64,000 bases of DNA from Rhodovulum marinum. Its GTDB lineage: Bacteria; Pseudomonadota; Alphaproteobacteria; Rhodobacterales; Rhodobacteraceae. Of this stretch, positions 24,567-33,988 are shown in pieces; position 1 is the stretch's first letter, and each line of letters starts with the position of its first letter. The position numbers and the translations under genes were made by a program. The notes beneath the pieces are model-generated. The model made no database searches. It was not told the DNA's origin and saw only the letters and a program-made list of their open reading frames with translations. The stretch covers positions 14,923-78,922 of the forward strand of contig NZ_SLXP01000010.1 of NCBI RefSeq assembly GCF_004343075.1. The letters run 5' to 3'.

Positions 24567-25037
24567 TCACGGGGTGTTCTCGCGCCCGGTGAAGGCCACC
24601 AGGCCCAACGCGCCCGCGAAGATCGCGATATCGGCCACGTTGAACGCATAGGGGTTGTCGATGCCACAGCAGGACATGTTCAGGAAATCCGCCACCGCGC
24701 CGTAAACCAGCCGGTCGACGACATTGCCCAGCGCGCCGCCCACCAACAGCCCCCCCGCGACCAGTGCCACCGGCCGGTGCGCCCCCCGCATCAGCCAAAC
24801 CGTGACCCCGGCCGAGATCGCAAGTGCGACCCCGATCAGGATCCAGCGCCCAAGATCGGTATCGTTCGACAACAGCCCGAAATTGACACCCCGGTTCCAC
24901 GCCATGCGCAGGTTCAGATAGGGCGGCCAGACATCCAGCCGAAGACGCTCGGCCAGGCCAAGCCCCTGCACGATGTAAAGCTTCGACGCCTGGTCCAGCG
25001 CGAAGACCAGGAGCGCGGTGATCCCGAACAGACGCAT
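24567..25037 (-). CDS. lspA: Lipoprotein signal peptidase (signal peptidase II)
   Basis: 156-residue four-helix inner-membrane aspartic protease. Catalytic aspartates are Asp109 in GGALGNVVDR and Asp136 in NPYAFNVADIAIF; the N-terminal LDQASKLYI block and WNRGVNFGLL (the Asn-x-Gly-x-x-F/SF region) are also present. It removes signal peptides from prolipoproteins such as BamF next door. Starts 3 bp after purH, so the two are co-transcribed. Confidence 0.95.
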   Translation of the reverse strand: MRLFGITALLVFALDQASKLYIVQGLGLAERLRLDVWPPYLNLRMAWNRGVNFGLLSNDTDLGRWILIGVALAISAGVTVWLMRGAHRPVALVAGGLLVGGALGNVVDRLVYGAVADFLNMSCCGIDNPYAFNVADIAIFAGALGLVAFTGRENTP

Positions 25038-25040
25038 GCG

Positions 25041-26630
25041 CTAGTGGCGGAAGTGGCGCATGCCGGTGAACACCATGGCCAGCCCCGCCTCGTCGGCGGC
25101 GGCGATCACCTCGTCGTCGCGCATGCTGCCACCGGGCTGGATCACCGCCGTGGCGCCCGCCTCGGCCGCGGCCAGCAACCCGTCGGCAAAGGGGAAGAAC
25201 GCATCCGAGGCCACGACCGAGCCCTTGGTCAGCGGCGCGGGAAGGCCCAGCACCTCGGCCATGTCCATCGACTTGCGCGCGGCGATCCGGGTGGAATCGA
25301 CCCGGCTCATCTGGCCCGCGCCGACGCCCACGGTCGCGCCGTCCTGCACATAGACGATGGCGTTCGACTTGACATGCTTGGCGACGGTCCAGGCGAACAT
25401 CATGTCGGCGATCTCGGCGTCAGAGGGGGCGCGCTTCGTCACTACCTTCAGGTCGTCGCGCCGCAGCCGGCCGTTGTCACGATCCTGCACCAGGAACCCG
25501 CCCGAGACCTGGCGGACCGCCAGCCCGGGTTCGGCCGGGTTCGCCAGCCCGCCGGTGGTCAGAAGGCGCAGGTTCTTCTTGGCGGCGAAGATTTCCTTGG
25601 CCGCATCGTCGGCGGCGGGCGCGATCACCACCTCGGTGAAGATCTCGCAGATCGCCGCCGCGGTCGGCGCGTCCAGCTTCATGTTCAGTGCCACGATCCC
25701 CCCGAAGGCCGAGGTCTGGTCGCAGTCGAACGCGCGCCGATAGGCCGCCTCCAGCGTCTCGCCGCGGGCCACGCCGCAGGGGTTGGCGTGCTTGATGATC
25801 GCGCAGGCCGGGCCGTCGGCGGGCAGGAATTCCGACACCAGTTCAAACGCGGCGTCGGTATCGTTGATGTTGTTGTAGGACAGCTCCTTGCCCTGCCATT
25901 GCTTCGCCGTCGCCACGCCGGGCCGGTCGGAGCCGTCGACGTAGAAGGCCGCGGCCTGGTGCGGGTTTTCGCCATAGCGGAGCGTCTGGGCCAGCGTCCC
26001 GGCGAAGGCGCGGCGCCGCGGCGCGGTGTCGCCCAGCGCGCCGGCCATCCAGGTGGAGACCGCCGCGTCGTAGGCCGCGGTGCGCGCATAGGCGCGCTGC
26101 GCCAGCCCCCGCCGGAAGGCAAGCGACGTCGCGCCGTCGTTCTTTTCCAGTTCGACCAGAAGCGCGGCGTAATCCTCGGTGTCGACGACCACGTTCACGA
26201 AGGCATGGTTCTTGGCCGCGGCACGGATCATCGCCGGGCCGCCAATGTCGATATTCTCGATGCAGTCGTCATACCCGGCGCCCGCGGCCACCGTTTCCTC
26301 GAACGGGTAAAGGTTCACCACAAGAAGGTCGATCGCCCCGATTCCGTGCGTTTCCATCGCGGCGACGTGGTCGGGATTGTCCCGCAGCGCCAGCAGCCCG
26401 CCATGCACCATCGGGTGCAACGTCTTGACCCGCCCGTCCATCATCTCGGGGAACCCGGTCACGTCGGCCACGTCGACGACGCCCAGCCCCGCCTCGCGCA
26501 GCGCGCGCGCGGTCCCGCCGGTGGACAACAGTTCGACCCCGCGCGCGGCCAGTGCCCGGCCCAGATCGACAAGGCCCTCCTTGTCTGACACGGAAATCAG
26601 GGCGCGGCGCAGGGGCACGAGATCGGTCAT
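25041..26630 (-). CDS. purH: Bifunctional AICAR formyltransferase / IMP cyclohydrolase
   Basis: 529 aa, the usual length. The start is the ATG at 26630 ([24 protein letters not shown]); the open frame extends upstream but is not conserved. The N-terminal MGS-like domain ([28 protein letters not shown]) is IMP cyclohydrolase; the C-terminal part has KHANPCGVA (catalytic Lys-His) and [10 protein letters not shown] of the transformylase. Catalyses the last two steps of purine synthesis. Five bases downstream of the heparinase-like gene. Confidence 0.96.
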   Translation of the reverse strand: MTDLVPLRRALISVSDKEGLVDLGRALAARGVELLSTGGTARALREAGLGVVDVADVTGFPEMMDGRVKTLHPMVHGGLLALRDNPDHVAAMETHGIGAIDLLVVNLYPFEETVAAGAGYDDCIENIDIGGPAMIRAAAKNHAFVNVVVDTEDYAALLVELEKNDGATSLAFRRGLAQRAYARTAAYDAAVSTWMAGALGDTAPRRRAFAGTLAQTLRYGENPHQAAAFYVDGSDRPGVATAKQWQGKELSYNNINDTDAAFELVSEFLPADGPACAIIKHANPCGVARGETLEAAYRRAFDCDQTSAFGGIVALNMKLDAPTAAAICEIFTEVVIAPAADDAAKEIFAAKKNLRLLTTGGLANPAEPGLAVRQVSGGFLVQDRDNGRLRRDDLKVVTKRAPSDAEIADMMFAWTVAKHVKSNAIVYVQDGATVGVGAGQMSRVDSTRIAARKSMDMAEVLGLPAPLTKGSVVASDAFFPFADGLLAAAEAGATAVIQPGGSMRDDEVIAAADEAGLAMVFTGMRHFRH

Positions 26631-26634
26631 GGGA

Positions 26635-28428
26635 TCATCCTTCGTGTTCAGGGCGGTCCCGCCGGGTCCAGGGCAGCACCCACGGCGCCTGTTCGTCCTC
26701 TGGTTCGAGGTCGCGCGGCGCGCGCGGCGTGTCCTGGGCCTTGGCCAGGGTCCATGTGATGAGGCTCGCATAATCCATCACGCGGGCGGATAGAACGATT
26801 TGTTTCGTCGCGCGTGGCTTCACCCGGCCGTTTTCAAGATAGACGCTGGGGGCCAGGTCCATCTCGGCCGCCCCGTCATGGCGGAACACCCAGATCTCGC
26901 CGCTTTTCAGCGCCAGCGACACCGCCGCCCCGCCCATGTCGATTTCGGCGTCGACATCGGGGTGGATGTGGAACCGGATGTCGTAACCGACGCCTTGCAG
27001 CGCGGTTCGTTCCATCGTCTTGTCGAAGACCGCGCGTTCTTCGTCGGTAAAGGCGGCCAGCGTGTCCTCGCCCGACAGCGCGCGCCCGTCATAGGCCAGC
27101 ATCAATTGCCGAACATGGGTCAGGCCGTGCGTCGGCCCATAGCCGTCATGCCAGGCGGTCAGGCTGTGCCCCGCCAAACCCGATTCCGTGCGCGATTCGA
27201 CGGATTTAGGCACCTCGGTGAGCAACGCGGGGGTCCCGCCCTTGCGCCGGGGCGCGAAGCGTGACGAGGAAAATCCCCGGATCGCCAGCGTCGAATGCGA
27301 TTGCGTGGCCCGCCCGGCCCGGCGCCATTCGGGTCCGAAACTGGTCCCCGCGCCACAATTGACGATCACCGGCCGCCGCCCCGAGGTCAGTTCGAAGGCC
27401 AGTGTCGAGGCATGCGCGTTCTGCGAAACGGCGGGCGCGGGCGGCGGGCCGGCATCCACGATCACCGTGGTCCGCCCCGAGGCGAGCCGGGCGAACCCCA
27501 TGGCCAAGCCGCGCACCGGGCGCGCCTTGACCCCCGATTCCGCAAGCGCCTGGTCCAGCCGCCCCTCGGGGCCACGCCCGCCGCCATGGAACCGCGCCAA
27601 CGCGCCGTCGGCATGGCGCAGCGCCCTGAGCGTCGGCGCGATGCGCTGGATCGCGGCGCGATGCGCGGCGGCCGGTTCCTGCCCGGCATCGGCCAGCGCG
27701 GCCTCGGCCCAGGTCAGCAGCGTGAATACGGAAAGCAGTTCCTCGGGGTTTCGGGTCGGCAGCCCGCCCCCCTGGTCGATCTCGCGGTCGCATTCCCGTT
27801 CCAACGCCTTGAGCGCGGGCGCCAGGTGCCGGGCCATCCCGTTCAGCGACACCCCGGCATAGATCAGACCGGTCAGCGCCTCGAACCGGGGCAGGCCCGG
27901 TGGGGCGCTTTTCCAGCGACGGCCAAGGAATGCCGTCTGCTGCGCCAGCGAACGGAAGATCGCATCGGACTGCGCACGCTCCAGCCCGTTCAGCAGCATC
28001 AGCGCATGGTGCAGCCAGCGGATCAACCGCCGCGCGGTCAGATCGGGCGTCCAGCCAGGGCCGCGGCCGCGGCCGAACCGGTCGACCCACGCCAACGTCC
28101 AGCCCTGCGCGCGCGTCCGCGCCGCGCCGTCGCCCGCCGCGGCCAGGTCGTCCAGCCAGGTGAACCCGTGCGCCTCCTCCTCGAAGCGCGGGCCGGGCAT
28201 GTCGAGCTCCCAGATGGCGACGCCCGGCGCCTCGACCTGAGCACCTCCGAACAGGAAATTCCCTGCGCAAAGCTGCCGCCCGCGGGCGAAGCTGCCGATC
28301 GAGCGCGGTTCGGGCTGCGAAACGATCCCCGAGGCCGGACGCGCAAGCGTCGCCAGCCGCGCGTGGATGCGGTTCATCGCGTCGCCGCGCCGTCTGTGCG
28401 GTTGATCGCTCTGCAAGGCGCCTGCCAT
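26635..28428 (-). CDS. Heparinase II/III family protein
   Basis: 597 aa from the ATG at 28428 (an alternative ATG is at 28377; neither has a strong ribosome site). The N-terminal alpha-toroid half contains [33 protein letters not shown] and [17 protein letters not shown]; the C-terminal half is the beta-sandwich heparinase II/III domain ([52 protein letters not shown]). No signal peptide. In Rhodobacteraceae a cytosolic heparinase-like protein of this kind always lies between rsmB and purH; the substrate is unknown and a lyase activity on host-type heparin should not be assumed. Confidence 0.85.
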   Translation of the reverse strand: MAGALQSDQPHRRRGDAMNRIHARLATLARPASGIVSQPEPRSIGSFARGRQLCAGNFLFGGAQVEAPGVAIWELDMPGPRFEEEAHGFTWLDDLAAAGDGAARTRAQGWTLAWVDRFGRGRGPGWTPDLTARRLIRWLHHALMLLNGLERAQSDAIFRSLAQQTAFLGRRWKSAPPGLPRFEALTGLIYAGVSLNGMARHLAPALKALERECDREIDQGGGLPTRNPEELLSVFTLLTWAEAALADAGQEPAAAHRAAIQRIAPTLRALRHADGALARFHGGGRGPEGRLDQALAESGVKARPVRGLAMGFARLASGRTTVIVDAGPPPAPAVSQNAHASTLAFELTSGRRPVIVNCGAGTSFGPEWRRAGRATQSHSTLAIRGFSSSRFAPRRKGGTPALLTEVPKSVESRTESGLAGHSLTAWHDGYGPTHGLTHVRQLMLAYDGRALSGEDTLAAFTDEERAVFDKTMERTALQGVGYDIRFHIHPDVDAEIDMGGAAVSLALKSGEIWVFRHDGAAEMDLAPSVYLENGRVKPRATKQIVLSARVMDYASLITWTLAKAQDTPRAPRDLEPEDEQAPWVLPWTRRDRPEHEG

Positions 28429-28512
28429 GGGTTAGGGTCTGCTCTGGGGCCTCGATGCCAGCGGGCGGACAATACCGGCGGGGTTTCCCCCTGTCACCGG
28501 CGAATACCCCGC

Positions 28513-29793
28513 CTAGCCGGTTTTGCCCAGAACCGCGATGTAAAAGCCGTCGATCCCACCGCGGTCGGCCCAGAAATCGGGGCGCAGGCGCAGCGCGCCG
28601 TGGTCCGTGCGCCAGCCCGGTTCGATCCAGGGCGCCTCGGCGGGGATCGCGGAGAGGTCCGCGTGCCGATCCAGCGCGGCGGCGGTTTGCGCCTCGCCCT
28701 CCTCGGGCAACAGCGAACAGGTGCAATAGACCAGCCGCCCGCCCGGCCCGAGCATCGCCAGCGCCCGGTCGATCAACCGCGCCTGCAGCTCGAACAGCGG
28801 CTTGATCCCCGCCGCATCCTTGGCAAAGGGCAGGTCGGGGTGGCGGCGCACCGTGCCGGTCGCCGAACAGGGCGCGTCCAGCAGGATCGCCTCGGCGGGC
28901 GTGGACGGGGCCCAGTCCAGCACATCCGCCACGATCAGTTCGGCCGACAGGTCGGTGCGCGCGAGGTTCTCCTCCACCCGCGCCATCCGCGCCTCGGAGA
29001 TGTCGACGGCGGTCACCTCGGCCCCCGCGGCGGCCAGTTGCAGCGTCTTGCCGCCCGGCGCGGCGCACAGGTCGAACACCCGCAGACCCGGCCGCGGCGC
29101 CAGCAGTTTCGCGGGCAAAGCCGCGGCGGCGTCCTGCACCCACCAGTCACCTGCCTCGTATCCCGGCAGCGCCGAAACCTGCACCGGCCCGGTCACCCGG
29201 ACCGACCCGGTGGGCAAGGCCACGCCCCCGACACGCGCGGCCAGCGCGACGGCATCGCCATCCTTCGGCGTCAGGTCCAGCGGCGCGCCCGCGGCATGCG
29301 CCGCCTCGATCCCCGTCACCGCCGCGCGCCCGCAGGCACTGTCCAGCCGCCCGCGCAGCCAACCGGGCAGCCGTTGCGGCCCCTGCGCCTTCCATGCATG
29401 TTGCGGCGTCTCGGCGACCTTGCGCAGCACCGCGTTGACAAGCCCCGCCATCGCCTTGGTGCCGCGCCCGTCGCGGGCCATCGTCACGGCGGCGTTCACC
29501 ACGCCATGGGGCGCGGCCCCCTCTTGCAGCATCTCGACCGTCGCAAGGCGCAGGATCGCGCGCACGGCTGGCGGCGGCGCCTTGCGCAGGTGGGGTTTCA
29601 GGATCGCATCCGCCGCACCCAGATGGCGCAGCGTCGCCAGCGCCAGCCGCTGCGCGCGCGCCCGCCCGGCCGGATCCAGCACGCCCATCGGCCCCTCGGG
29701 TCCCGACAGTTCGGCGACCGTCCGGCCCTCGTCCAGCACCCCGGTCAACAGCCGCAGGGCGGCGGCCCGGGGGGTATCTTCGTTCCGGCTCAT
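28513..29793 (-). CDS. rsmB: 16S rRNA (cytosine-967-C5)-methyltransferase RsmB-type
   Basis: 426 aa. N-terminal NusB-like RNA-binding domain (RAAALRLLTGVLDEG to LVNAVLRK, residues 9-135), then a SAM-dependent methyltransferase domain: DLCAAPGGKTLQLA (motif I), LDAPCSATGTVRRHPDLP (motif IV) and VYCTCSLLPEEGE (motif VI with the catalytic Cys). Methylates C967 of 16S rRNA. Divergent from the DUF1674 gene (72 bp). Confidence 0.92.
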   Translation of the reverse strand: MSRNEDTPRAAALRLLTGVLDEGRTVAELSGPEGPMGVLDPAGRARAQRLALATLRHLGAADAILKPHLRKAPPPAVRAILRLATVEMLQEGAAPHGVVNAAVTMARDGRGTKAMAGLVNAVLRKVAETPQHAWKAQGPQRLPGWLRGRLDSACGRAAVTGIEAAHAAGAPLDLTPKDGDAVALAARVGGVALPTGSVRVTGPVQVSALPGYEAGDWWVQDAAAALPAKLLAPRPGLRVFDLCAAPGGKTLQLAAAGAEVTAVDISEARMARVEENLARTDLSAELIVADVLDWAPSTPAEAILLDAPCSATGTVRRHPDLPFAKDAAGIKPLFELQARLIDRALAMLGPGGRLVYCTCSLLPEEGEAQTAAALDRHADLSAIPAEAPWIEPGWRTDHGALRLRPDFWADRGGIDGFYIAVLGKTG

Positions 29794-29865
29794 GGCGCTG
29801 TCCCGCTTGCCCCTTGACGCGGCCCGGGTATATCACCCGGCACGAACCGGCAAGGAGCCCCTGCG

Positions 29866-30045
29866 ATGAGCGAGACCGACCGCAAAGACCTGCCCCCCGA
29901 AGCGATCCGCGCACTTCAGGAAGCCGAGGAACGGCGCAAGGCCGCCAAGGCGCTGGAGCTGCCGCCGGAACTGGGTGGCCGTGACGGACCGGAACCCGTG
30001 CGCTATGGCGATTGGGAAAAGAAGGGAATCGCGGTCGATTTCTGA
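29866..30045 (+). CDS. DUF1674 protein, succinate dehydrogenase assembly factor 4-like
   Basis: A 59-residue protein, from ATG with AAGGAG eight bases upstream. The C-terminus reads ELGGRDGPEPVRYGDWEKKGIAVDF, the conserved P-x-R-Y-G-D-W-E-x-x-G-R/I-x-x-D-F of DUF1674/SDHAF4. The N-terminal half is a charged helix (EEAERRKAAKA-type). SDHAF4 in mitochondria chaperones the flavinylated SdhA subunit; the bacterial role is inferred from that. No sdh genes are in the window. Confidence 0.85.
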   Translation: MSETDRKDLPPEAIRALQEAEERRKAAKALELPPELGGRDGPEPVRYGDWEKKGIAVDF

Positions 30046-30054
30046 CCCCGGCCA

Positions 30055-30095
30055 AGCAAAAGCGCCCCGCCCACCGGTTCAGGCGGACGAGGCGC
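30055..30095 (-). terminator. Intrinsic terminator of the 120-aa secreted protein gene
   Basis: On the minus strand GGCGC/GCGCC (91-95 with 62-66) encloses CCGCC/GGCGG (82-86 with 68-72), followed by TTTTGCTT. It lies 44 bp beyond the stop of the minus-strand gene at 30139. Confidence 0.6.
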
Positions 30096-30138
30096 ATCTA
30101 CGCGTGAGCGAGCGTATTCCGCGGCCCGTTCGAGGCCG

Positions 30139-30501
30139 TCATTCCATCCGCAAGTCAGCGGATCGCCCGGCCCCCCTGTCGGCGATGAACCGCACGGTGC
30201 TGCCCTTGACCTGCACCAGCTGGCAGTTCGGGCCGAGATCTTCGTTTCCGAAATAGAGGTCGCGGCAGAAATACCTGCCGTCCCAGCGCCATGCCCCGCT
30301 GACGCGCTTGCCGAAAGCCTGACCGCGGATTTCACCGCCGGGCGTCACTGCAAGGTTGATTCCAAGGCGCTTGAGCTTTTTGCCGTCCACGAGGCTCAGG
30401 AAGACCGAGCGGCTTTCGACCGTGCGGAATCCCTCGGCGGCGGCGGGGGCTGCGGCCAGAGTCGAAATGACCGCGGCGGCGAGAACGGGTATGCGATACA
30501 T
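30139..30501 (-). CDS. Small secreted protein of unknown function
   Basis: 120 aa with a signal peptide (MYRIPVLAAAVISTLAAAPAAA, mature EGFRTVES). The mature domain FLSLVDGKKLKRLGINLAVTPGGEIRGQAFGKRVSGAWRWDGRYFCRDLYFGNEDLGPNCQLVQ is strand-rich and contains two Cys (YFCRD and PNCQL) that could form a disulfide. Small proteins of this type are often mislabelled dihydrodipicolinate reductase because they sit near dapB; no catalytic motif of DapB is present. GGAG ribosome site eight bases before the start. Function unknown. Confidence 0.75.
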   Translation of the reverse strand: MYRIPVLAAAVISTLAAAPAAAEGFRTVESRSVFLSLVDGKKLKRLGINLAVTPGGEIRGQAFGKRVSGAWRWDGRYFCRDLYFGNEDLGPNCQLVQVKGSTVRFIADRGAGRSADLRME

Positions 30502-30600
30502 CGCAAATCTCCGGTGTCGTTCTGACAGGCTCGTGTCAGCAATCTTACGCGGAACTATTGCGATTGGATGAATCGTCCAGCGTTTTCCCCGCGCCCCGCG

Positions 30601-31410
30601 CTACAGGCCCAGCACGTCCAGCATGTCGTATTCGCCGGGCTTGCGATCCTGGCCCCAAAGCGCGGCCTTCAGCGCGCCGCGGGCGAAGATCGCCCTGTCC
30701 GTCGCGATGTGGCGCAGCACGATCCGTTCGCCCAGCCCGGCAAAGATCACGTCGTGTTCGCCGACCACGTCGCCGCCCCGAATCGCCGAGAACCCGATCG
30801 CACCCCGGCCGCGTTCGCCGGTGATCCCGTCGCGCCCCCGTTCCGATACCTCGTCCAGCGCGACACCGCGCCCCTCGGCCGCGGCCTGGCCCAGCATCAG
30901 CGCGGTGCCCGACGGCGCGTCGACCTTGTGGCGGTGATGCGCCTCGACCACCTCGATGTCGAACTCCTCGTCCAGCGCCGCGGCGACCTTGCGCGTCAGT
31001 TGCATCAGCAGGTTCACGCCCAGGCTCATGTTGCCCGCGCGCACGACCACCGCGTGGCGGGCCGCGGCCTTGATCTTTTGCAGGTGTTCGTGGCTGAACC
31101 CCGTCGTCCCGATCACGTGGACCGCGCGGGCCTGCGCGGTCAGCGTGGCGGTCGCGACCGTGGCCTCGGGCGAGGTGAAGTCGATCACCGCCTGCGCCTG
31201 CGCGATCACGTCTATGGCATCGTCGGTCACGGCAAGCCCCATATGCGGCCCGCCCATCGCCTCGCCCACGTCGCGGCCAACCCAGGGATGGCCTGGGCGC
31301 TCGACGCAGCCCACCAGGCGCGCCTGCTCGCTTTGCAGCACGGTGTGGATAAGCATCTGGCCCATCCGCCCCGATGCGCCCATGATCACGATGCCCGGCA
31401 GGTTCGCCAT
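30601..31410 (-). CDS. dapB: 4-hydroxy-tetrahydrodipicolinate reductase
   Basis: 269 aa, start ATG 31410 with a strong AAAGGAGGG ribosome site. [15 protein letters not shown] is the nucleotide-binding loop; [22 protein letters not shown] contains the catalytic His pair and Lys. A second-step enzyme of the diaminopimelate route to lysine and cell wall; its presence makes the saccharopine genes at 9524-11715 more likely catabolic. Divergent from rbfA. Confidence 0.95.
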   Translation of the reverse strand: MANLPGIVIMGASGRMGQMLIHTVLQSEQARLVGCVERPGHPWVGRDVGEAMGGPHMGLAVTDDAIDVIAQAQAVIDFTSPEATVATATLTAQARAVHVIGTTGFSHEHLQKIKAAARHAVVVRAGNMSLGVNLLMQLTRKVAAALDEEFDIEVVEAHHRHKVDAPSGTALMLGQAAAEGRGVALDEVSERGRDGITGERGRGAIGFSAIRGGDVVGEHDVIFAGLGERIVLRHIATDRAIFARGALKAALWGQDRKPGEYDMLDVLGL

Positions 31411-31485
31411 TTCGCCCTCCTTTGCAATGTTCGCCCCGATGTAGCCGCTCTTCGCCCGCTTGGCAAAGCGCCCGGCTTCGCCTAG

Positions 31486-31899
31486 ATGGGGCGCATGTCC
31501 AGATCCTCCGCCCCTTCCCAGAGACAGCTTCGCGTGGGCGAACTGATCCGCCGCACGCTGTCCGAGGTTCTGTCGCGCGGCGATGTCCATGACCCGGAAT
31601 TGAACGCGATGTCGATCACGGTGGGCGAAGTGCGAACCTCGCCCGATCTGAAGGTCGCCACTGCCTTCGTGCTTCCGCTTGGCGGACGCGATGCCGAGGC
31701 GGCGTTGGCCGCGCTGCGCCGCAACCGCGGTGAATTGCGCCGGGCGGTGTCGAAAAAGATCGACCTGAAATTCTCGCCCGAACTGCGCTTCGCGCTGGAC
31801 GAGACATTCGACCGGATGGACGAAACCCGCCGGCTGCTGTCGCAAGAGAACGTCCGCCGCGACCTGGCCGCCCCCGATCCCGACGCCGATGAGGGCTAG
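31486..31899 (+). CDS. rbfA: 30S ribosome-binding factor RbfA
   Basis: 137 aa (134 if the second ATG at 31495 is used; ribosome sites are weak). [27 protein letters not shown] is the first helix, [19 protein letters not shown] the KH-type core with the RxSPDLxxA motif, and [14 protein letters not shown] the last helix. RbfA matures the 16S 5' end and supports cold growth. The downstream genes start 11 bp before its stop, so transcription with the glycosidase and probably truB is likely. Confidence 0.93.
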   Translation: MGRMSRSSAPSQRQLRVGELIRRTLSEVLSRGDVHDPELNAMSITVGEVRTSPDLKVATAFVLPLGGRDAEAALAALRRNRGELRRAVSKKIDLKFSPELRFALDETFDRMDETRRLLSQENVRRDLAAPDPDADEG

Positions 31900-32632
31900 C
31901 GCCGCGATTGCCGTTTTCGGGGCGCTTCTGACCCTGCCCGGTGTGGCGTCCGCGGGGTGCAATCACATCGACCACGAAGGCCGCGGCTATGTCGTGTGCG
32001 ACGTCGATCCCGCCCAAACCGAACTGCGGCTGTTTCACCGCGCCGCCGACGGCGGCATCCTGGGCAGTTTCGCCCGGGTCGACGCCATGCTGGAGGCTGA
32101 GGGCAAGTCGCTGGTCTTCGCCATGAACGGGGGCATGTACCACGCCGACCGTGCGCCGGTCGGCCTTTACATAGAGGATGGGCAGGAACGGGCGCCGGCC
32201 ATCGCCTCGGCCGGGCCGGGGAATTTCGGCATGCTGCCCAACGGTGTACTCTGCCTGATGGCCGACTCGGCCTCGGTGATCGAAACCCGCACCTACCTGG
32301 CCGATCCGCCCGCCTGCCGCCACGCCACGCAGTCCGGCCCGATGCTGGTGATCGACGGCGATCTGCACCCCCGTTTTCTGCCGGACAGCGACTCGCGCTT
32401 TGTCCGCAACGGGGTCGGCGTGCGGGCAGATGGCGCCGCCGTTTTCGCGATTTCCGACCGGCCCGTCACCTTTCATGAATTCGCCCGGCTGTTCCGGGAC
32501 GTGCTGGACACCCCGAACGCCCTTTACCTGGACGGCAAGGTTTCCAGGCTGTACGCGCCGGACCTCGGTCGGTCGGATATCGGCCTGCCGATGGGGCCGA
32601 TCGTCGGAGCGGTCGCGGACGCGCCGCGTTGA
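31889..32632 (+). CDS. Exported phosphodiester glycosidase (NAGPA-domain) protein
   Basis: 247 aa with a signal peptide ([22 protein letters not shown]). Domain pattern: [27 protein letters not shown] and [29 protein letters not shown], matching the phosphodiester glycosidase/NAGPA family (PF09992) that includes the uncovering enzyme and bacterial YiiX-like exoproteins. Conserved acidic residues in VGLYIEDG and [10 protein letters not shown] could hold metal. The gene overlaps rbfA by 11 bp. Substrate in this organism unknown. Confidence 0.85.
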   Translation: MRASAAIAVFGALLTLPGVASAGCNHIDHEGRGYVVCDVDPAQTELRLFHRAADGGILGSFARVDAMLEAEGKSLVFAMNGGMYHADRAPVGLYIEDGQERAPAIASAGPGNFGMLPNGVLCLMADSASVIETRTYLADPPACRHATQSGPMLVIDGDLHPRFLPDSDSRFVRNGVGVRADGAAVFAISDRPVTFHEFARLFRDVLDTPNALYLDGKVSRLYAPDLGRSDIGLPMGPIVGAVADAPR

Positions 32633-32688
32633 CGCGCCGGGCCGGCTTCGTTAGCAGGCGGGTTTCGTAGCAAGCAAGGAGCGCACGC

Positions 32689-33594
32689 GTGGGACGCCGC
32701 CGCAAGGGACGCGATATTTCGGGCTGGCTCGTCGTCGACAAGCCCGCAGGCATCACCTCGAACGCCGTCGTGAACAAGGTGCGCTGGGCCTTCGGCGCGC
32801 AAAAGGCAGGGCATGCGGGCACGCTGGACCCCGCGGCGACCGGCGTGCTGGCCATCGCCCTGGGCGAGGCGACCAAGACCGTGCCCTACATCACCGACGC
32901 GTTGAAGGCCTATCGTTTCACCGTGCGGCTGGGCGTGGCGACCAACACCGACGACGCCGAAGGCGAAGTGATCGAAACCTCGGACGCGCGGCCCTCGGAT
33001 GCCGAGATCGCCGCCGCCCTGCTGCGGTTCATCGGCGATATCGAGCAGGTGCCGCCCCGGTTCTCGGCCGTCAAGATCGACGGCGAACGCGCCTATGCCC
33101 TGGCCCGTGCCGGCGAAGAGGTCGAGATCGCGCCACGCCCGCTTTACGTCGAAAGCCTGGAAATGGTCGCGCGGCCCGACCCCGACCATGTCGAACTGGA
33201 AATGGTCTGCGGCAAGGGCGGCTATGTCCGCTCGATCGCCCGCGATCTTGGCCGGGTTCTCGGCTGCCTGGGCCATGTGACCGAACTGCGCCGGGTCTGG
33301 TCGGGGCCGTTCGATGCCGAGGACGGCGTGACGATGGACCTGGTCGAGGAACTTGCGAAAACGCCCGAACTCGACGATTACCTCCGCCCGCTGGAAGAAG
33401 GGCTTGCCGATCTGCCCGAACTGCGCACCACGCCCGAGGGCGCGACGCGGATGCGCAACGGCAACCCGGGGATAGTGCTGACATCCGACGCGGAATACGG
33501 CGACGAGGCCTGGGCGTCGCTCGACGGCGAGGCGGTCGCCGTTGGCATCTACAAGGCCGGAGAGTTGCACCCCAGCCGCGTGTTCAAAGGCTAG
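32689..33594 (+). CDS. truB: tRNA pseudouridine-55 synthase
   Basis: 301 aa, GTG start at 32689 with AAGGA eight bases upstream. [13 protein letters not shown] carries catalytic Asp47; [14 protein letters not shown] and the [14 protein letters not shown]-type segment follow the family. Converts U55 in tRNAs. Follows the rbfA-glycosidase unit (56-bp gap), as in the common rbfA-truB arrangement. Confidence 0.95.
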   Translation: MGRRRKGRDISGWLVVDKPAGITSNAVVNKVRWAFGAQKAGHAGTLDPAATGVLAIALGEATKTVPYITDALKAYRFTVRLGVATNTDDAEGEVIETSDARPSDAEIAAALLRFIGDIEQVPPRFSAVKIDGERAYALARAGEEVEIAPRPLYVESLEMVARPDPDHVELEMVCGKGGYVRSIARDLGRVLGCLGHVTELRRVWSGPFDAEDGVTMDLVEELAKTPELDDYLRPLEEGLADLPELRTTPEGATRMRNGNPGIVLTSDAEYGDEAWASLDGEAVAVGIYKAGELHPSRVFKG

Positions 33595-33663
33595 GAACTG
33601 ACCGCGTCACGCGACCTCACTTGGACGCCCTGGCGTCGATCATCACGGCAAGAGGACCCGAAC

Positions 33664-33687
33664 GCTCTTTTTCTTGACCCAAAGAGC
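33664..33687. terminator. Hairpin between convergent truB and DUF2783 genes
   Basis: GCTCTTT (33664-33670) / AAAGAGC (33681-33687), loop of ten. On the minus strand the sequence reads GCTCTTTGGGTCAAGAAAAAGAGC, resembling the tail of the dispersed repeat (CCAAGAAAAAG). It may be a two-way terminator; no long T run. The remainder of 33595-33799 shows no gene. Confidence 0.35.
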
Positions 33688-33799
33688 CTTGGCGTGCACC
33701 AGCCCAGTGCCATCGGTCCGGGCAACGATGGCAACGGGGCCATGCCCCCAAAGGATCGCATTGGCAAGGCCAAGGCGAAACCCGACACGCCGCCCCGGT

Positions 33800-33988
33800 T
33801 CAGCGTTTCCTTGCCAGGTCCAGCGCCTCGCTCAGCACCTGGCGATCACCGATATGGTTGGCGAGGATCAGCACAAGCTGCGCGTTAAGCGCGTGGCTTT
33901 GCGCTTCGCTCAGCCCGCGATGGGCGGCCAGAAGTTCGGCATAGAACCCATCGTGGTCGTCGAGGTTCGGGGTGTCGATCAACTTCAT
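33800..33988 (-). CDS. DUF2783 small protein
   Basis: 62 aa, from the ATG at 33988 that shares one base with the stop of the upstream FAD monooxygenase (TGATG). The sequence MKLIDTPNLDDHDGFYAELLAAHRGLSEAQSHALNAQLVLILANHIGDRQVL follows the DUF2783 pattern: an all-helical, acidic protein regularly found directly after FAD-dependent aromatic hydroxylases. Role unknown; a helper subunit of the monooxygenase is a plausible guess. Confidence 0.85.
   Translation of the reverse strand: MKLIDTPNLDDHDGFYAELLAAHRGLSEAQSHALNAQLVLILANHIGDRQVLSEALDLARKR

Noticed and set aside
27295-29817. Plus-strand 840-residue open frame across heparinase and rsmB genes
   Set aside because: Low-complexity Arg/Pro/Gly-rich shadow; it spans two well supported minus-strand genes.
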